64,000 nt of DNA, taken from NCBI GenBank assembly GCA_963281255.1, contig OY725496.1:3573723-3637722 (forward strand). Reading direction: 5' to 3'. The position numbers and the translations under genes are program-made. Source of the stretch: Aphrocallistes beatrix. Its lineage: Eukaryota > Porifera > Hexactinellida > Sceptrulophora > Aphrocallistidae. This document shows positions 1-12,549 of this stretch, piece by piece. Under the pieces are notes generated by a model. That model worked only from the letters and a program-made list of their open reading frames with translations, did not search any database and was not told the origin of the DNA. Every line of letters begins with the position of its first letter. The first letter of the stretch is position 1.

Positions 1-3000
1 TCCAGCTGTCACACCCTCTCAACGACCTGCTCCAGCGAGTAGGCCCCACCGCTGAGCTCTGGTCGGAGGGGAAGAGGGACTGGACGGTCCTGCACCATCC
101 AGCAGTCTCACAGCTGTTGGAAGCTCTGAGACAGGTGCTCTACGATAAAGGCGCCGGCAGCGAGCAGAAGCTCCTGGTGACGGAGTGCTACAGCGATCTG
201 TTGTTCTCGCTGAAACGGCTGGGCTATGCGGAGGAGGCTATCCGGGTGTTCAAGATGCTGCTGCAGTGCATGGTCTTCAAGGACATCCGGGAGATCGTGT
301 CGAGCAAGATTAGACGCGTCCTGACAGGGATAGGGGACAGGGAGACCAGCGCGGACGCGAAGTGGTACGACAGTGCGTTCGGGACTATCCCCGAGTTCTT
401 TGTGCAGAAGATCTTCCGTCAGGAACAAGACCACGAGAAGCTCGCCGACTACCTGAACGCTCTCAGCAGCGCATTCGACATGGACAGCCCCAGGGAGCTG
501 CTGGAGTGCATGCTGCCGAGACTCATCCCGCTCGTATTGAAGCTCTCGCTTCACGACGACAAGAAGGACTCCCTCCTCCACTTCATTTCCTCGCAGACCG
601 GCAAGTCCGTGTCAGATCTCATCCAGCCCTACCTCAGCAACATATTCCCAGACCTAGCCGTGAACGAGCCCGACCAGCTCAAGCTCAGGATTTCATTCCT
701 GAAGAAGTTCTGCTCTGACTTCAACGCTAGCCTTAGGGTGGTGGGGGACGACATCAGCTACAAGCTGGCTCTCAACTGCTCCCTCAACCCAGAAGCAGTC
801 AATGAAGCATTCCAGCTCTTCCAGTCCATCGCATATCCAGCCCAGTCTATCTCGGTGAGTCTACTAGTGACACTTTATCACTGAATTACTTACATTTCTT
901 GACACTATAAATATTAATGAGAATTGCTTAGATGATGGAAAAGATTGGCTCAGAATTTCTTGGAATGCTCAAGTGTTTAGAGATTCTAAACAATAATTCC
1001 TCGAATGGACAGCAATTAGTGTTCATTAAGAGTCTCAACCACCTCATACACCGCCTCGAGCCTAGGTACATCAACCTAGCGCCGCACAAACTGATGGCTA
1101 GCCTCACCTACTTCCTGCACCATCAGGACGAAGCCATTGTGAAAGCTTCCTTTGAAGCTTGGGAGTCTTTCATCTCTCACCTGCAGCTGTCTAGCTCGGA
1201 CCCGATCTGGCTCTATATCGTGGTGGCGCTGCACCAGTTCGTGTGCAACGAGCCGACCGGTCTCATGATGCATTCGATGTTCAAGAAGTTGATTTCCGAT
1301 CCTCGGATGGAGATCTGGAGCACAGCTTCCTTCCTGTGCAGCGAGCTGCCTCCTGCCGCGAGCAGTCAGGAGGAGCTGAGGGACACGTTCCAGCTGTTCC
1401 GAGACCAGACTGCGGGTCTTTCTCTAACCACGCGTCTGCAGCACATTCACTCAGGCCTGAACCACCAAGCACTGATTGTGCGCAAGCTCGCATTGGGCGC
1501 TCTCATCCATCTGATTGAGACGGAGAGATCCGAGGTGTCTCAGCTGATCCTAGCCTCTCCGTTCGCAGACCCAGTCATAGCCAAGCTGGTGCAGACGCTG
1601 ATGGGTCTGTTCGGAGTGAAGCAGGACGAATTGAATGTCCAGCTGGCGCGATGTCTCGGCGCACTAGGTCCAGTGGACCCAGCTCGTCTCGACATTGAGA
1701 GAGAGCGACAGGACACCTCACAGCTTCCTATTTGCTTCGAAATCACTGCGAATGCGACCTGCGCCATTCAGCTGCTGACCGAGCTGACCGCGTGCCTGGC
1801 AATGACCACAGCCCAGAGCGAGAAGCAGGACATCGTCTCGTTCACCATTCAGCAGGCGCTGGCCGCCTACAGGATGTCGGACGCAGAGAGCGCGGTACGG
1901 AAGCACGTGGAGAGCAGCATCAGTCCGCACATCTGGGCTGTGGTCCAGCCGTACTTCGAGTCCAGGTACATCTTCTGCGAGGAGAAGCAGGGGAGTGTGG
2001 GGGAAGGGGATCCGATACTCAGCGGCACTCAGGAAGAGCCCATCTACATCACTGAGAAGAGTAAGACCTACCATCACTGGCTGTCCCGAGTGTGCAAGAA
2101 GCTGACAGGGTACATCACACACCCCTCCGCTAGCTTGCTCTTCCAATCCTGCACTAAACTCATTGCGCAGATCAACCCTCACATCGGATTCATGCTACTC
2201 CCGCACATGATCGTTCAGATCATGGAGGATAAGGGTTTTGCGGCTACTGAACTCTCCCCAATCCTCGAGCTGATCCTGCGAGAGTTCAGAGCTGTGGTGG
2301 ATATTGCTCTTTCAGAGTTTGACAAGCCTAGCCTGACTCAAATGGAAGCCACTCACCTGAAGTTGATCATCCAAACGATTCTGTTCGTATTGCGTTTCCT
2401 CCGTCAGCTCATTCGCAGAGAGAAATCACGCCTCACTCAGGCGAAGTTGGATGCATTGAGTTATCTCTCCAAAAACCTCTGTTCTTTGCAGCTAGCAGAC
2501 CTGTCAGAGTACTGCAACTCCTTCCCGCAGGCTCTCAACTATCTGGAGCACCACATCGTAGAGGAGAGGGGAGGAAAACTGGACCAAATACTTCTTAAGC
2601 GGCTCGGCCGACTCTTCCAGCACCTGGGGGATCAGGATTCAGTTCTGGGTCTGAAAGCGATCCGTCACCATCTCCCCGAGCTCGAAGAGGCCATCTTAGA
2701 GAAGCTCTACGAGAAGAACCTGTCAGGCGTTATGACGCTCTACAACGCTGGCATTTCGAGAGAGCCCGAGAACTCCTCACTTCGTCTGAGGCTGATTGAG
2801 ACACAGCTCGATATGGGATTCCTGTCTGAGGCTAGCTTGCAGCTGCGGGAAGTGATGACGCAACAACCCAGTTGGAAAACCATATTCCAGCCCTTGCAGG
2901 TGGAAGCCTGCCTCAAACTGTCACAGTGGGATGAACTTGACACCTCTGTGAGGACAGAGGGCGGAGATCTGCTGGATCTGGATTCCACGCCAGAGTACGT

Positions 3001-5548
3001 CTGCAGTGCTCGGTGGAAGCTGGGGCTGGGAATGCTCCTGAACGCTGCGCACAAGCGTGACGAGGAGGAGTTTGCGCGGCTGTTAGACGTGCTGCGCTAT
3101 CAGCGAGCCTCCTTCCTGGCTACGCAGACTGCCAGCTCGCTGTTGAATGACGAGTGCTATCAGGAGTTGGTGCGTCTATGCATGATCCACGAAGTAGAGC
3201 AATTCGCCAATGCTTTCTTGTTTCCCTCTAACTCCGGTGCGGATACCCATCTGACTGAGCCTCAGAGGAGCTTGCTGCAGGCGTGGAAGGATGCGCTGAG
3301 ATTGAGCAAGACCAGTTTCAAGGTCAGAGAACCGATCCTCTCTCTTCGGAGAGGAATAATATGTCTCTCCTCACTGCCCAGTCTCTGTGAGGAAGTGGCA
3401 TTGTGTGACTTGCAAGTGGCTAAAGTGTCCAGGAAATGCGAGCTGGAGGAGCCAGGTGCGGCCGCTCTCCTCAAGATCGACCACTTCTACCCGACACAGC
3501 TGCTCTGGCTGCAGGCCAACTACGAGAAGGCCAAGTTCATCTCTAAATTCGGCGAGGGAAGACTGGAAGCAGTCAGGTTTTTAGAGAAGATCCTGAAGCT
3601 AGCTGAGGAGGTATCCCATAATGTTCCACAAGACACACTTCCTAAATGGAATCACTATTTCTCCAAACTGAATCTGCACCATCTCAACCTACTAATCGAC
3701 ACTCCCTACTACGATTATGCTACCATTCTGAACATGCTGGACAAACACCTTGAAGATTTTCCTGGCGACGAAAGGTTTCTCTTTACATCGGCAGAATTTT
3801 GCTACAATTTGAGTTCGGAAGTATATAAGCAATGTGACAGAGAAGAAGATTATGAATATAGACACTCAATGACGGTAAAGTGTATCCAGCAATACTTCCA
3901 GCTCATGCTAAGAAGTAACAAGCATATGCGTACGTGTATGCCCAAGGCTATCTCTCTCTGGTTAGAGTACAGCGTGATGATAGATAATGAGGATGCAAGT
4001 CGAGCTGGGTATCAGGTCAATTTACATTCGATTGTTGAAACGTTTATTTCCAAACTCCAACCCTATCACTTGTATTGTGCTTACACAGTATTAATTGCCC
4101 GCATCAGTCGAACTAACAACCAGACATTCCTGCTGCAAGCTAAGATGATTATCGCCGTCATGGTTCAGTACCCTTCTCTCTGCATATGGATGCTGATTGC
4201 TGGGGTTTTCTCGCCAGAAGTGAACACCCAAAGCAGAATTGTCAGCATTCTCGACATAAAACAGATTATTCGCATTCCTTCAAAAGAGTATACTCGAGTC
4301 CAACAGATACGAAGTGCAACTGTAGCACTGGTTAGAGCATTCCGAAAATTTGAAGAAAAGGATTCAAAAATACGACCACAAAGTTACTATACTTCAAAGC
4401 GACTCACTATTTGGAATAAGGAATTGTCAAACTTATTCAACGACCAGAACATGCAGAATAAAATTGTTTTGCCGATAGAGCGCTGCTTTCAGTTCCCGAT
4501 TGACTCTCCCTCACTTTCTTACAAAGAACTGCCTACTATAGCCAAGTTGGATGATTGGTGTTTCTCTTTCCCGACAAAGCAAGCTCCAAAGCGAGTCCGC
4601 TTTCTTGCGTCGGATGGCAACCGATATGATATGTTGTACAAATCCAAAGATGACCTCCGCAGAGACCAATGCATAATGGAAATATTCCGCTTAATCAACC
4701 TGCTGATGAAGAAAGATCCTCGCTGCAGCGAGCGGAACCTGTACATCCGCACGTACGCTGCGGTGCCCTTCTCCTACGGTCCAGAAGACAAACTGAACTC
4801 AGGCCTGATTGAATGGGTGAATGGAATGCGGAATTTAAGAGGAGAATTACTTGATTTGTACTCACAAGCAGATCAACCTTTCACTAGGCCGGACTTAGAA
4901 AAGATATTGCGCTCTAAAAAGAAAGATCAAGATCGCGAAATTAACCTCAAAATAATGCCGCGATGTACTCCGCCTGTGTTCCACAGATGGTTCTACAATG
5001 AGTTCCCCAACCCCACCGACTGGTATCTAGCTCGAACTGAGTACACACGCTCTACCGCAGTCATGTCGATGGTGGGGTACATAATCGGATTGGGAGACCG
5101 GCATCCAGAAAATCTACTCATCTCCAACAGGACTGGGCAAATAATGCACGTGGACTTTGGGTATTTGTTCGGCGAGGGTAGACACCTCGGTGTTCCCGAG
5201 ATAGTCCCATATCGCCTGACGCATAACATGACTGATGGGATGGGAGTGATGAATTTGGAAGGAATTTTTCGCATTTCCTGTGAGGCAGTCCTTCGCTGCA
5301 TTCGTGCCCAATACAGGACTCTTTATCCCATCCTGCATAATATCAACTTCGACCTCCCGTCCCATGCGAACACATTGGTTGTTAATCGCTTGGAGAGAAT
5401 CACCTCCGTCAACCTTCGTCTGAAGGGCTATGCCGAGGACAAGAAGACGATATTGACGGTGGAGGGGCAGGTGGCCTCCACCATAGCTGAGGCCATCAAC
5501 CCGGGTAGCATCATCAAGATGTACACAGGCTGGTCCCCATGGTTTTAG
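1..5548 (+). CDS. ATR: ATR checkpoint kinase, 5'-truncated by window edge
   Basis: PI3K-related kinase of the DNA replication-stress checkpoint in the nucleus. Two exons are visible: base 3 to 854, open from the window edge, and 932 to 5548, joined in phase 0 by a 77-bp GT-AG intron. That gives about 1,822 residues, so roughly 800 N-terminal residues lie upstream. A UME-like helical block follows the splice (about 990-1280), then FAT-type helical repeats. The C-terminal kinase domain has a glycine-poor N lobe, the catalytic loop GLGDRHPEN, and the metal site HVDFGYLFG. The activation segment EIVPYRLTHNM and the FATC tail ending MYTGWSPWF align with ATR rather than ATM, mTOR or SMG1. The second exon runs 4.6 kb without an intron. 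Glycogen phosphorylase follows 232 bp downstream on the same strand. Confidence 0.93.
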
Positions 5549-5780
5549 TTTCCTTCCTTTCTAAACTCGACACATCAGCAGTTTTGTTAGTTGTATCACT
5601 TTATCTTGATTTAATTATTTGTTCTGGAATGCTACAGATTAACAGAAAATCTCTGTTGTGGGAGTGTTTTATACTAATTCTTGTTATTAATAATTATCAG
5701 GCATTCCGATTGCTGAAATCAGAATGATCTCATCTTGGCACTCTATTATAAATGCATTTTGTGCTAGCTCTGTTGGGCAT

Positions 5781-8700
5781 ATGTCTAATCAAAAGAAGAA
5801 ACCAGGTTTCAAAAAGGTGCCCTCGATGGGCAAAATCCGGAGAGAGATATCTCTGAAGAACATAACACAGCTGGGAGATGTGGATGCAGTGAAGAAGAGT
5901 TTCAATCAGCACCTGCATCTCAGCCTGATGAAGGACCGCATGGTAGCCACCACTCACGACTACTACTCCGCGGTAGCCTATGCTGTGAGGGATAAACTGG
6001 TGGAGAACTGGATCAAGACACAGCAGTGCTACTACAATGAACACCCAAAGGTTGGAGACTATTTTTGTAATAAAATATACTGTCATTGGATTAATCATCT
6101 GTCATATATGATCAATGGAAAAGAAAATAGTTCGGTACAAACCATTATGTTAGAGAGTAACTAAAAATTCAGCGCCTCGACATATACTATGTATACCGTA
6201 TTTTAATAGTTAGGAAGTAACTCTGTATGGTTATCTCTCTTTTAGAGGGTATACTATCTGTCTATGGAATTTCTAATGGGGCGTACTCTCACCAATACGA
6301 TGATCAACCTCGAGATGAGCTCTGTTGTGGAAGAAGCTCTCTACCAGGTAGGTACACCTGTTAGTTCTGTAGCGATGACCATCAACTCTCCCAATCGCAG
6401 ATCGTGCTTATGTTAGAGCTGTTTGATACTAGATCAATTTATGCAATCACCTTTGTCGAGTTTCCATAAGTAACCATCCTATCCTCATCTGAATCCACTT
6501 TTCACTCCTTTCGTTCTACCAATATTAGTGTAATTAAGTCAGATTCCTTCTAGCTTGGATTGGATGTGGAGCAGATTGAGGACGAGGAGAACGACGCAGG
6601 TCTTGGCAATGGAGGGTTGGGCAGATTAGCTGGTGAGTGTGTGGAATTATATAGTATTAGAGAGAGAGGAGTGGAGTGAGAGTGTGACAGTTACGTTGTT
6701 TGTGTGCAGCTTGCTTCCTCGACTCTATGGCCACACTGGGAGTAGCAGGCTACGGCTACGGCCTCCGCTACGAGTACGGGATCTTCTCGCAGAAGATAGA
6801 GAATGGCTGGCAGGTAGAGCACCCAGAGGACTGGCTCAAGTTCGGCAACCCTTGGGAGCAAGCTCGACCTGAGAAAGCTTATAAAGTGCAATTCTATGGC
6901 AGAACTGACGAGAATGAATGGAAGGACTCGCAGGTTAGATTCTACACATACTTGTACTTGGTGTTGTATATTCACTCTTTCCCGATTATATGAATTATAG
7001 GACCACTGTTCTGTTGTTGTTGATCTCTTCACATCCTGAAATTGCATTTTAATTTTGGATTGGTAGATGACAAACAGTATTTAATTTAAGAGTCAAATAA
7101 TTAAAGTACTGTTTGACATTTATATGGGATACAGACTTTTCGTGACAGGACTTTTCGTGATAAGACCTTTCGTGACAGGGACATTTCGTGACAAGACTTT
7201 TCGTGACAGGGACATTTCGTGACAAGACTTTTCGTGACAAGGACATTTCGTGACAAGACTTTTCGTGACAAGATGGGTACTCCTATATTCTATAAATGGT
7301 TGTGGTAAGGCGAAGTCATGATAATTACCTGTGAAGATAAAATGCAAGTGATATACGGAAAGTCTGTATCCCAGAAAGAATGCACTTTAAAAATTTCCAA
7401 TTGTCTTCTCACTAATTTATATGACACTGATAATGTAGGTGCAATATGTATTTTATCTTCACATATAATTATCATGACTTCGCCTTACCACAACAATTAT
7501 AGAATATAGGAGTACCCATCTTGTCACGAAAAGTCTTGTCACGAAATGTCCTTGTCACGAAAAGTCTTGTCACGAAATGTCCCTGTCACGAAAAGTCTTG
7601 TCACGAAATGTCCCTGTCACGAAAAGTCTTGTCACGAAATGTCCGTCACGAAATGTCTCGTCACAAAAAGTCCTGTCACAAAAAGTCTGTATCCCCATTT
7701 ATATACCCTCAATCCATATGTTCAAGGGGGTTTGACAATCAGGTTGAGGTACTAAACTACTGATAATTGCAGATGGAATGCACAAGATGGCGTGATTGTA
7801 TGAAACGTGTGATGGTACAATTTCTCGGCTTTCAGTAACAAGAAAGGTAGTACCTCGGTTCCATTTAGCAATATGGTTCCAACTTTTTAGTCTTATCTCT
7901 ATTTCTCACCACACACCGTAGCTCATGTACTCAGCTGACGATATTATCTCTTCAGGTGATCCTAGCCATCCCCTATGACACTCCGATCCCAGGCTACGCC
8001 ACCAAGACGTGCAACACCCTCCGTCTGTGGTCGGCTCGTAGCACGACTGAGTTCGACCTCTCCTACTTCAACCACGGGGACTACGTGAAAGCCGTGCTGG
8101 ACAGGAATGTTGCAGAGAACATAACCAAAGTGCTCTACCCTAACGACAACGTCAGCTAATAGGAATCCTATCATTCCTATTGTATCTTGTCTCCACGCTT
8201 ATCACTTGCCTTCTCACTCTAGTTCTTCGAAGGTAGAGAGCTGCGTCTGAAGCAGGAGTACTTTCTAGTCTCCGCTACGCTACAGGACATCATGCGCAGG
8301 TTCAAACAGGACCTGGAGGGGGTCTCGCCTCCTGCTACCACCGTGTGGGACTCTCTCTCTGATAACGTAAGACATGTGCTCCTATACATTTCCCTATTTA
8401 CACATGTGACATTACGTGCACCCGCACATGTATATCTGTGACATTCTACTAGAAATGAGATTATATTCTGATTGCATGGTAGATTGCTATTCAACTAAAT
8501 GACACTCATCCCTCCCTGGCAATCCCAGAGCTGATGCGTATTTTGATGGACTTGGAAGGAGTCCCTTGGGAACAAGCTTGGTCCCAATGCACCAAGATAT
8601 TCGCCTACACCAACCACACAGTCCTTCCAGAGGCATTGGAGAGGTGGCCGATCTCCATGCTGGAGATTCTGCTCCCGAGACACCTGCAGATCATATTCGA

Positions 8701-11700
8701 GATCAACCACAAACACCTCACAGTCAGTCACGTCTATTTACTTAAGCTAAGACAATGTGCGTATAATCGTGATGGCTGTGTCCGTATCTCTACAGCAAGT
8801 GACGCGGATGTACCCAGGGGATGTGTCCAAGATGCGCAGGATGTCTCTGATAGAGGAGGACGGGGAGAGGAAGATCAACATGGCGCACCTGGGAATCGTA
8901 GGCTCGCATAAGGTGAACGGAGTGTCTGCTGTTCATTCTGAGATAATCAGGAACGAAACGTGAGTATTCCCTTAAACATACATATGTATTGTATCTTCAT
9001 TTATAATAGAAATCTTTAGGTTTAAGGATTTCTATGAGATGACTCCTGACAAGTTCGTGAATGTCACAAACGGGATCACTCCTAGACGCTGGCTCAAGCT
9101 CTGCAACCCTCCACTAGCAGAGCTTATCACCAGAGTGAGTCTTCCTATCAGTCCCAGTTGACTGCATTAATTCATACTGACAGGAGTGTTTGTGTCAAGA
9201 CGCGTTCTCTGTTCCTGGCATATTGCAGTGGGGTTCTGGTTAGTCGGATCACTCCATACTTAACCTCCCATGTCTCACCATATGCCAGACCGCGTCTATG
9301 AGCTATGCAGATGTGTATTCACTCGTACCTGGGAGGAATGAACCTATAATTTCACGTCATTTGTAGCATCTAGGCAACAGTGACTGGGTGAAGGAGCTAA
9401 GCGAGCTCCAGAATCTGAAAGTCCTCGTTGATGATGACGCATTCCTAGAGAAGATTCTGGAAGTGAAGCTCTCCAACAAGACCTCAGTGGCTGCTTACAT
9501 CAAGGAGCACTACGGGGTGGAAGTGCTGCCCGAGTCTCTGTTCGATATTCAGGTGAAGCGGATACACGAGTACAAGCGGCAGCTGATGAACCTACTGTAT
9601 GTGGTCACGCTCTACAACCGAATTAAGAAGAACCCGGGAGCCAAGCATGTTCCCAGGACTGTCATTATCGGAGGGAAGGTAAGAATCCTTTTAGTTAAAA
9701 ATACATTCATAGAGGTACTATATCCGAATAATATGATACAAATTACAATGCATTGTACAAATAGGGTTCTCCGTGAATATTAATAGCTTGTTAATCCATT
9801 AAACATCTTGTCTAATGCATGTTCAAACTGAGTAAGCATTAGTGACATTTCCTGTGTATAATGCTCGGTCCTGAATCATCGTACTCAGCCCTGCTCACCC
9901 ATTGTCCATGCATGGATGAGTGCGATGACAGGATGGCCCCTCCGTACCAGCTGGAGATGTCTCTAGCTGGAGGAGAGAGGATCTGCACTGGCAGGGATGC
10001 GGGCGCATACCCCTTCAGCTCCCTCTCCAACCTCTTGTCCATTCCCCGCAGCATGCTGTTGCCACCTGACAGCAGCACGTTGCCGAGTAGGTCTTTCCTG
10101 ATGTCGACATCGCATTTCATAAGAGTGGAGTAGGTACTGCTGCCTATCCCTGCTGAAGAATTTCCTATCTGTGACGGGTCGAATAGAAGTTCAGCACATC
10201 TGAACTTCTCACTCCCTAGCTTAACGACACGCCCATCAGGGAGACGATACTCCTCTTCTGGAGCGGAGCTTGGATGGGACATGTCCCTCTTGAAATCCTC
10301 AGACACAAAAGCTAACTTCTCTTTCATCCTGCGCACCATCTCCTTCTCAGCAGGTGTTGAGAAGGAGTGCCCACGCTTCGATAACATCTCAATGAGATTA
10401 GAGGTGACATCGTTTCCTCCCACATATTCCCTTAGGATTGCATGGGGAAGCCAGTAGCCGAGGTATATCGGCACTATTCGAGTCACATTTGACCCGGTAT
10501 GCACCACCAACCCAGTCAGGCGCCCACTCGCGATTAGTGACAACGTCATTTGTATTTTCATGAAGAGAGCTCTCACATTGAACGTCTCGAACATTATCTG
10601 AGTCATCTTCTCTCTGTTGGCCTTAGGTCCGATCGGTACCTCTGACATCATGACTGTTTGTTCAGCAGATGCCACTTTCAGCTCGTTGTCGAACAAATGT
10701 GCGAATAGTTCCACGGTCATATCCCAGTTTGTGGTTATGCCACTTTCAATAGGATAGTTGAGTCTAAGTTCCGAGCGTTTAGAGATAGCCTCCCTACCAC
10801 AGTACAATTTATTTGTGCCTGGGATCCCCTGGGAGAGAGGAGTCCCGACTACAGTCGGAAAGACCGAGCGCGGGGCTTCCTCGGAAGAGAACCCGGCCCT
10901 AGTCGTGAAGGAGCCTGTTGTGATTACGACCGCGGGCGTGTTGGAATAGGGAGGATCTGCCTCCACTTGTGCTAGAGAGCTAAGCATACCTTAAAAAGTG
11001 TAAATTAATAATTCCTCTATACTGGTAGCCGCTATATACATATCCTGATTTGAGTGCAGAGGTTAGGTACGTACTTAACAACAAGGTATATTATTAATGA
11101 AATTTTTAATAAAACTAAAAATTTCTTATCCCAAAAATGAAAATCAGCTCATCGTAGCAACTTGAATTAATATAGGAATTTGCATATTGACTCAATCTAA
11201 TTCTGATTTAAATTCGCCTCGCGACTCCATCCCTGGTGACAGCCATTGGGTATCCGTGTCAGTAGACTCAGTACTGACTGATCCTACGTCTAGGCTGCTC
11301 CAGGCTATCACAAGGCAAAGCTGATCATCAAACTCATCAACTCCGTGGCGGAATTCGTGAACTCTGACCCCTCAGTAGGAGACCGCCTGAAGTTGATCTT
11401 CTTGGAGAACTACCGCGTGTCCCTCGCGGAGAGGATCATCCCAGCAGCGGACCTCTCTCAGCAGATCTCCACGGCAGGCACAGAGGCTTCTGGCACTGGG
11501 AACATGAAGTTTATGGTCAGATACTAACTAGACCTGCTCTATTGATTAAAGTCTGCGGAGCCTACTCCTCCCTAGTGCCATCTCATTGACCAGTTAAAAG
11601 AATGGCTGAGTTGGCTTGGCCTCCACGAGTGTCATATTGGGAATATTGCATTTTCTGTTTTATTATTTTTTGCAGCGATATCTTGAATATCCGCATTAAC

Positions 11701-12280
11701 CTATCGGTGGCGTTATTCCGTGTAATAGGCTAACGGAGCTCTCACAATCGGCACACTGGACGGAGCTAACGTTGAGATGGCTGAGCAGATGGGACAGGAG
11801 AACATGTTTATATTCGGGAAGACCGTTGGAGAAATCCAATCCCTCAAGTCCTCGGGGTACAACCCTGCGGAGTTCTACGAGGACATTCCTGAGCTCCAGG
11901 AAGCCGTTCAGCAGATCAAGAGCGGCTACTTCTCTCCCTTCCAGCCCGACCTCTTCTCCTGGCTGATGGACGACCTGCTGCAGGACGACAGGTTCTGTCT
12001 GCTCGCCGACTTCAAAGCCTACTTGGAATGCCAGCGACGCGTGGAGAAGACTTTCTTGGTACGAATAGGAATTGAAAATTGTGAAAACTAGTGTAATTCC
12101 TATTTGTTAAAATGCAAATACTAACCGTTACCATCTACAATCCTGTAGGACAAGAAGCAATGGAGTAAAATGACCGTGCACAACATCTCTTCAGTGGGGT
12201 TCTTCTCTAGCGACCGCACCATTCGCGAGTATGCAGACAAGATATGGGGCACATCTTTCAGCAAAGTACCCGATAGCTGA
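5781..12280 (+). CDS. PYG: Glycogen phosphorylase, 13 exons
   Basis: Cytosolic PLP enzyme releasing glucose-1-phosphate from glycogen. Exons by GT-AG signals, phase and alignment: 5781-6050, 6246-6347, 6554-6632, 6710-6933, 7956-8150, 8223-8366, 8483-8722, 8796-8959, 9020-9134, 9367-9678, 11294-11515, 11729-12058, 12149-12280. They join to 842 residues, the usual animal length. Visible landmarks are the regulatory serine context RREISLKN (Ser24, matching Ser14/15 of vertebrate enzymes), the [19 protein letters not shown] block, [16 protein letters not shown], and the PLP lysine in GTGNMKFM (about Lys687). An in-frame ATG at 5724 exists, but 5781 gives the family N-terminus. Intron 4 holds a foldback repeat and intron 10 an antisense actin-like gene; introns 2 and 9 (just over 200 bp) show nothing else. 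Confidence 0.95.
7125..7695. mobile_element. Foldback (tandem-repeat inverted) element in phosphorylase intron 4
   Basis: Both ends read GGGATACAGACTTTTCGTGAC in opposite orientation. Each arm contains many tandem copies of a roughly 15-bp unit alternating ACTTTTCGTGACA and ACATTTCGTGACA. Inside these, about 7270-7345 and 7440-7515 are again inverted copies, starting GGGTACTCCTATATTC and reaching the CTTCACAGG/CCTGTGAAG zone. The single-copy centre is under 100 bp. Arms made of short subterminal repeats are typical of foldback transposons. No transposase and no clear target duplication are seen. The surrounding intron (6934-7955) shows nothing else. Confidence 0.75.
9839..10987 (-). CDS. Divergent intronless actin-like protein, nested antisense in phosphorylase intron 10
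   Basis: A 382-residue open frame covers the full actin fold: [50 protein letters not shown] and a terminal [15 protein letters not shown]. Several nucleotide-site residues differ from actin: Asp11 becomes Thr (TTGSF for DNGSG), the second phosphate loop DSGDGVTH reads HTGSNVTR, so Asp154 and His161 equivalents are lost, and the final Phe of KCF is His. Gln137 is kept ([12 protein letters not shown]). The frame is open with no intron, and it lies entirely inside an intron of the opposite-strand gene, which suggests an old retrocopy under coding constraint. It may be an actin-related protein of tissue-limited expression. Polymerisation and ATP binding are doubtful. An alternative reading is a young pseudogene, but no disruption is visible. 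Confidence 0.85.
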   Translation of the reverse strand: MLSSLAQVEADPPYSNTPAVVITTGSFTTRAGFSSEEAPRSVFPTVVGTPLSQGIPGTNKLYCGREAISKRSELRLNYPIESGITTNWDMTVELFAHLFDNELKVASAEQTVMMSEVPIGPKANREKMTQIMFETFNVRALFMKIQMTLSLIASGRLTGLVVHTGSNVTRIVPIYLGYWLPHAILREYVGGNDVTSNLIEMLSKRGHSFSTPAEKEMVRRMKEKLAFVSEDFKRDMSHPSSAPEEEYRLPDGRVVKLGSEKFRCAELLFDPSQIGNSSAGIGSSTYSTLMKCDVDIRKDLLGNVLLSGGNSMLRGMDKRLERELKGYAPASLPVQILSPPARDISSWYGGAILSSHSSMHGQWVSRAEYDDSGPSIIHRKCH

Positions 12281-12549
12281 TTTCAATCTCCATGGCTTGT
12301 AGAGTCTAGTTCGTTTGCCATTAGGCGAATTTAGGAGGGTTTCTCTTGCGTGTATATTTAGTTTTTGAGATTATTTATTTCTGCATAGTTCGAGTTTTAG
12401 CTTGTAAATTTATTTCGAATACTTTTGCGTGCTTAGAACCCAATTAGAGTTGTTTATTTCCTGGACTTGCAATGTATCCTTCTACTGGAAACTGGGTCCA
12501 TACAAGGGAGGTGGGCGATCATTGCTAGGTGCAATGTGTGCACATGAGT
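12281..12549. other. Phosphorylase 3' flank
   Basis: AT-rich sequence after the phosphorylase stop, probably 3' UTR. No further gene or repeat is recognised before the hAT element. Confidence 0.4.

Noticed and set aside
5539-5727. Open frame of 62 codons after the ATR stop
   Set aside because: AT-rich, overlaps the 3' end of ATR in another frame, no family similarity; more likely 3' UTR.
7137-7690. Regular short repeats that could be mistaken for a CRISPR array or a repetitive peptide gene (frames reading [13 protein letters not shown])
   Set aside because: Units are contiguous without unique spacers, the two halves are inverted, the locus is in an intron of an animal gene, and the peptide is only a by-product of the 15-mer repeat.
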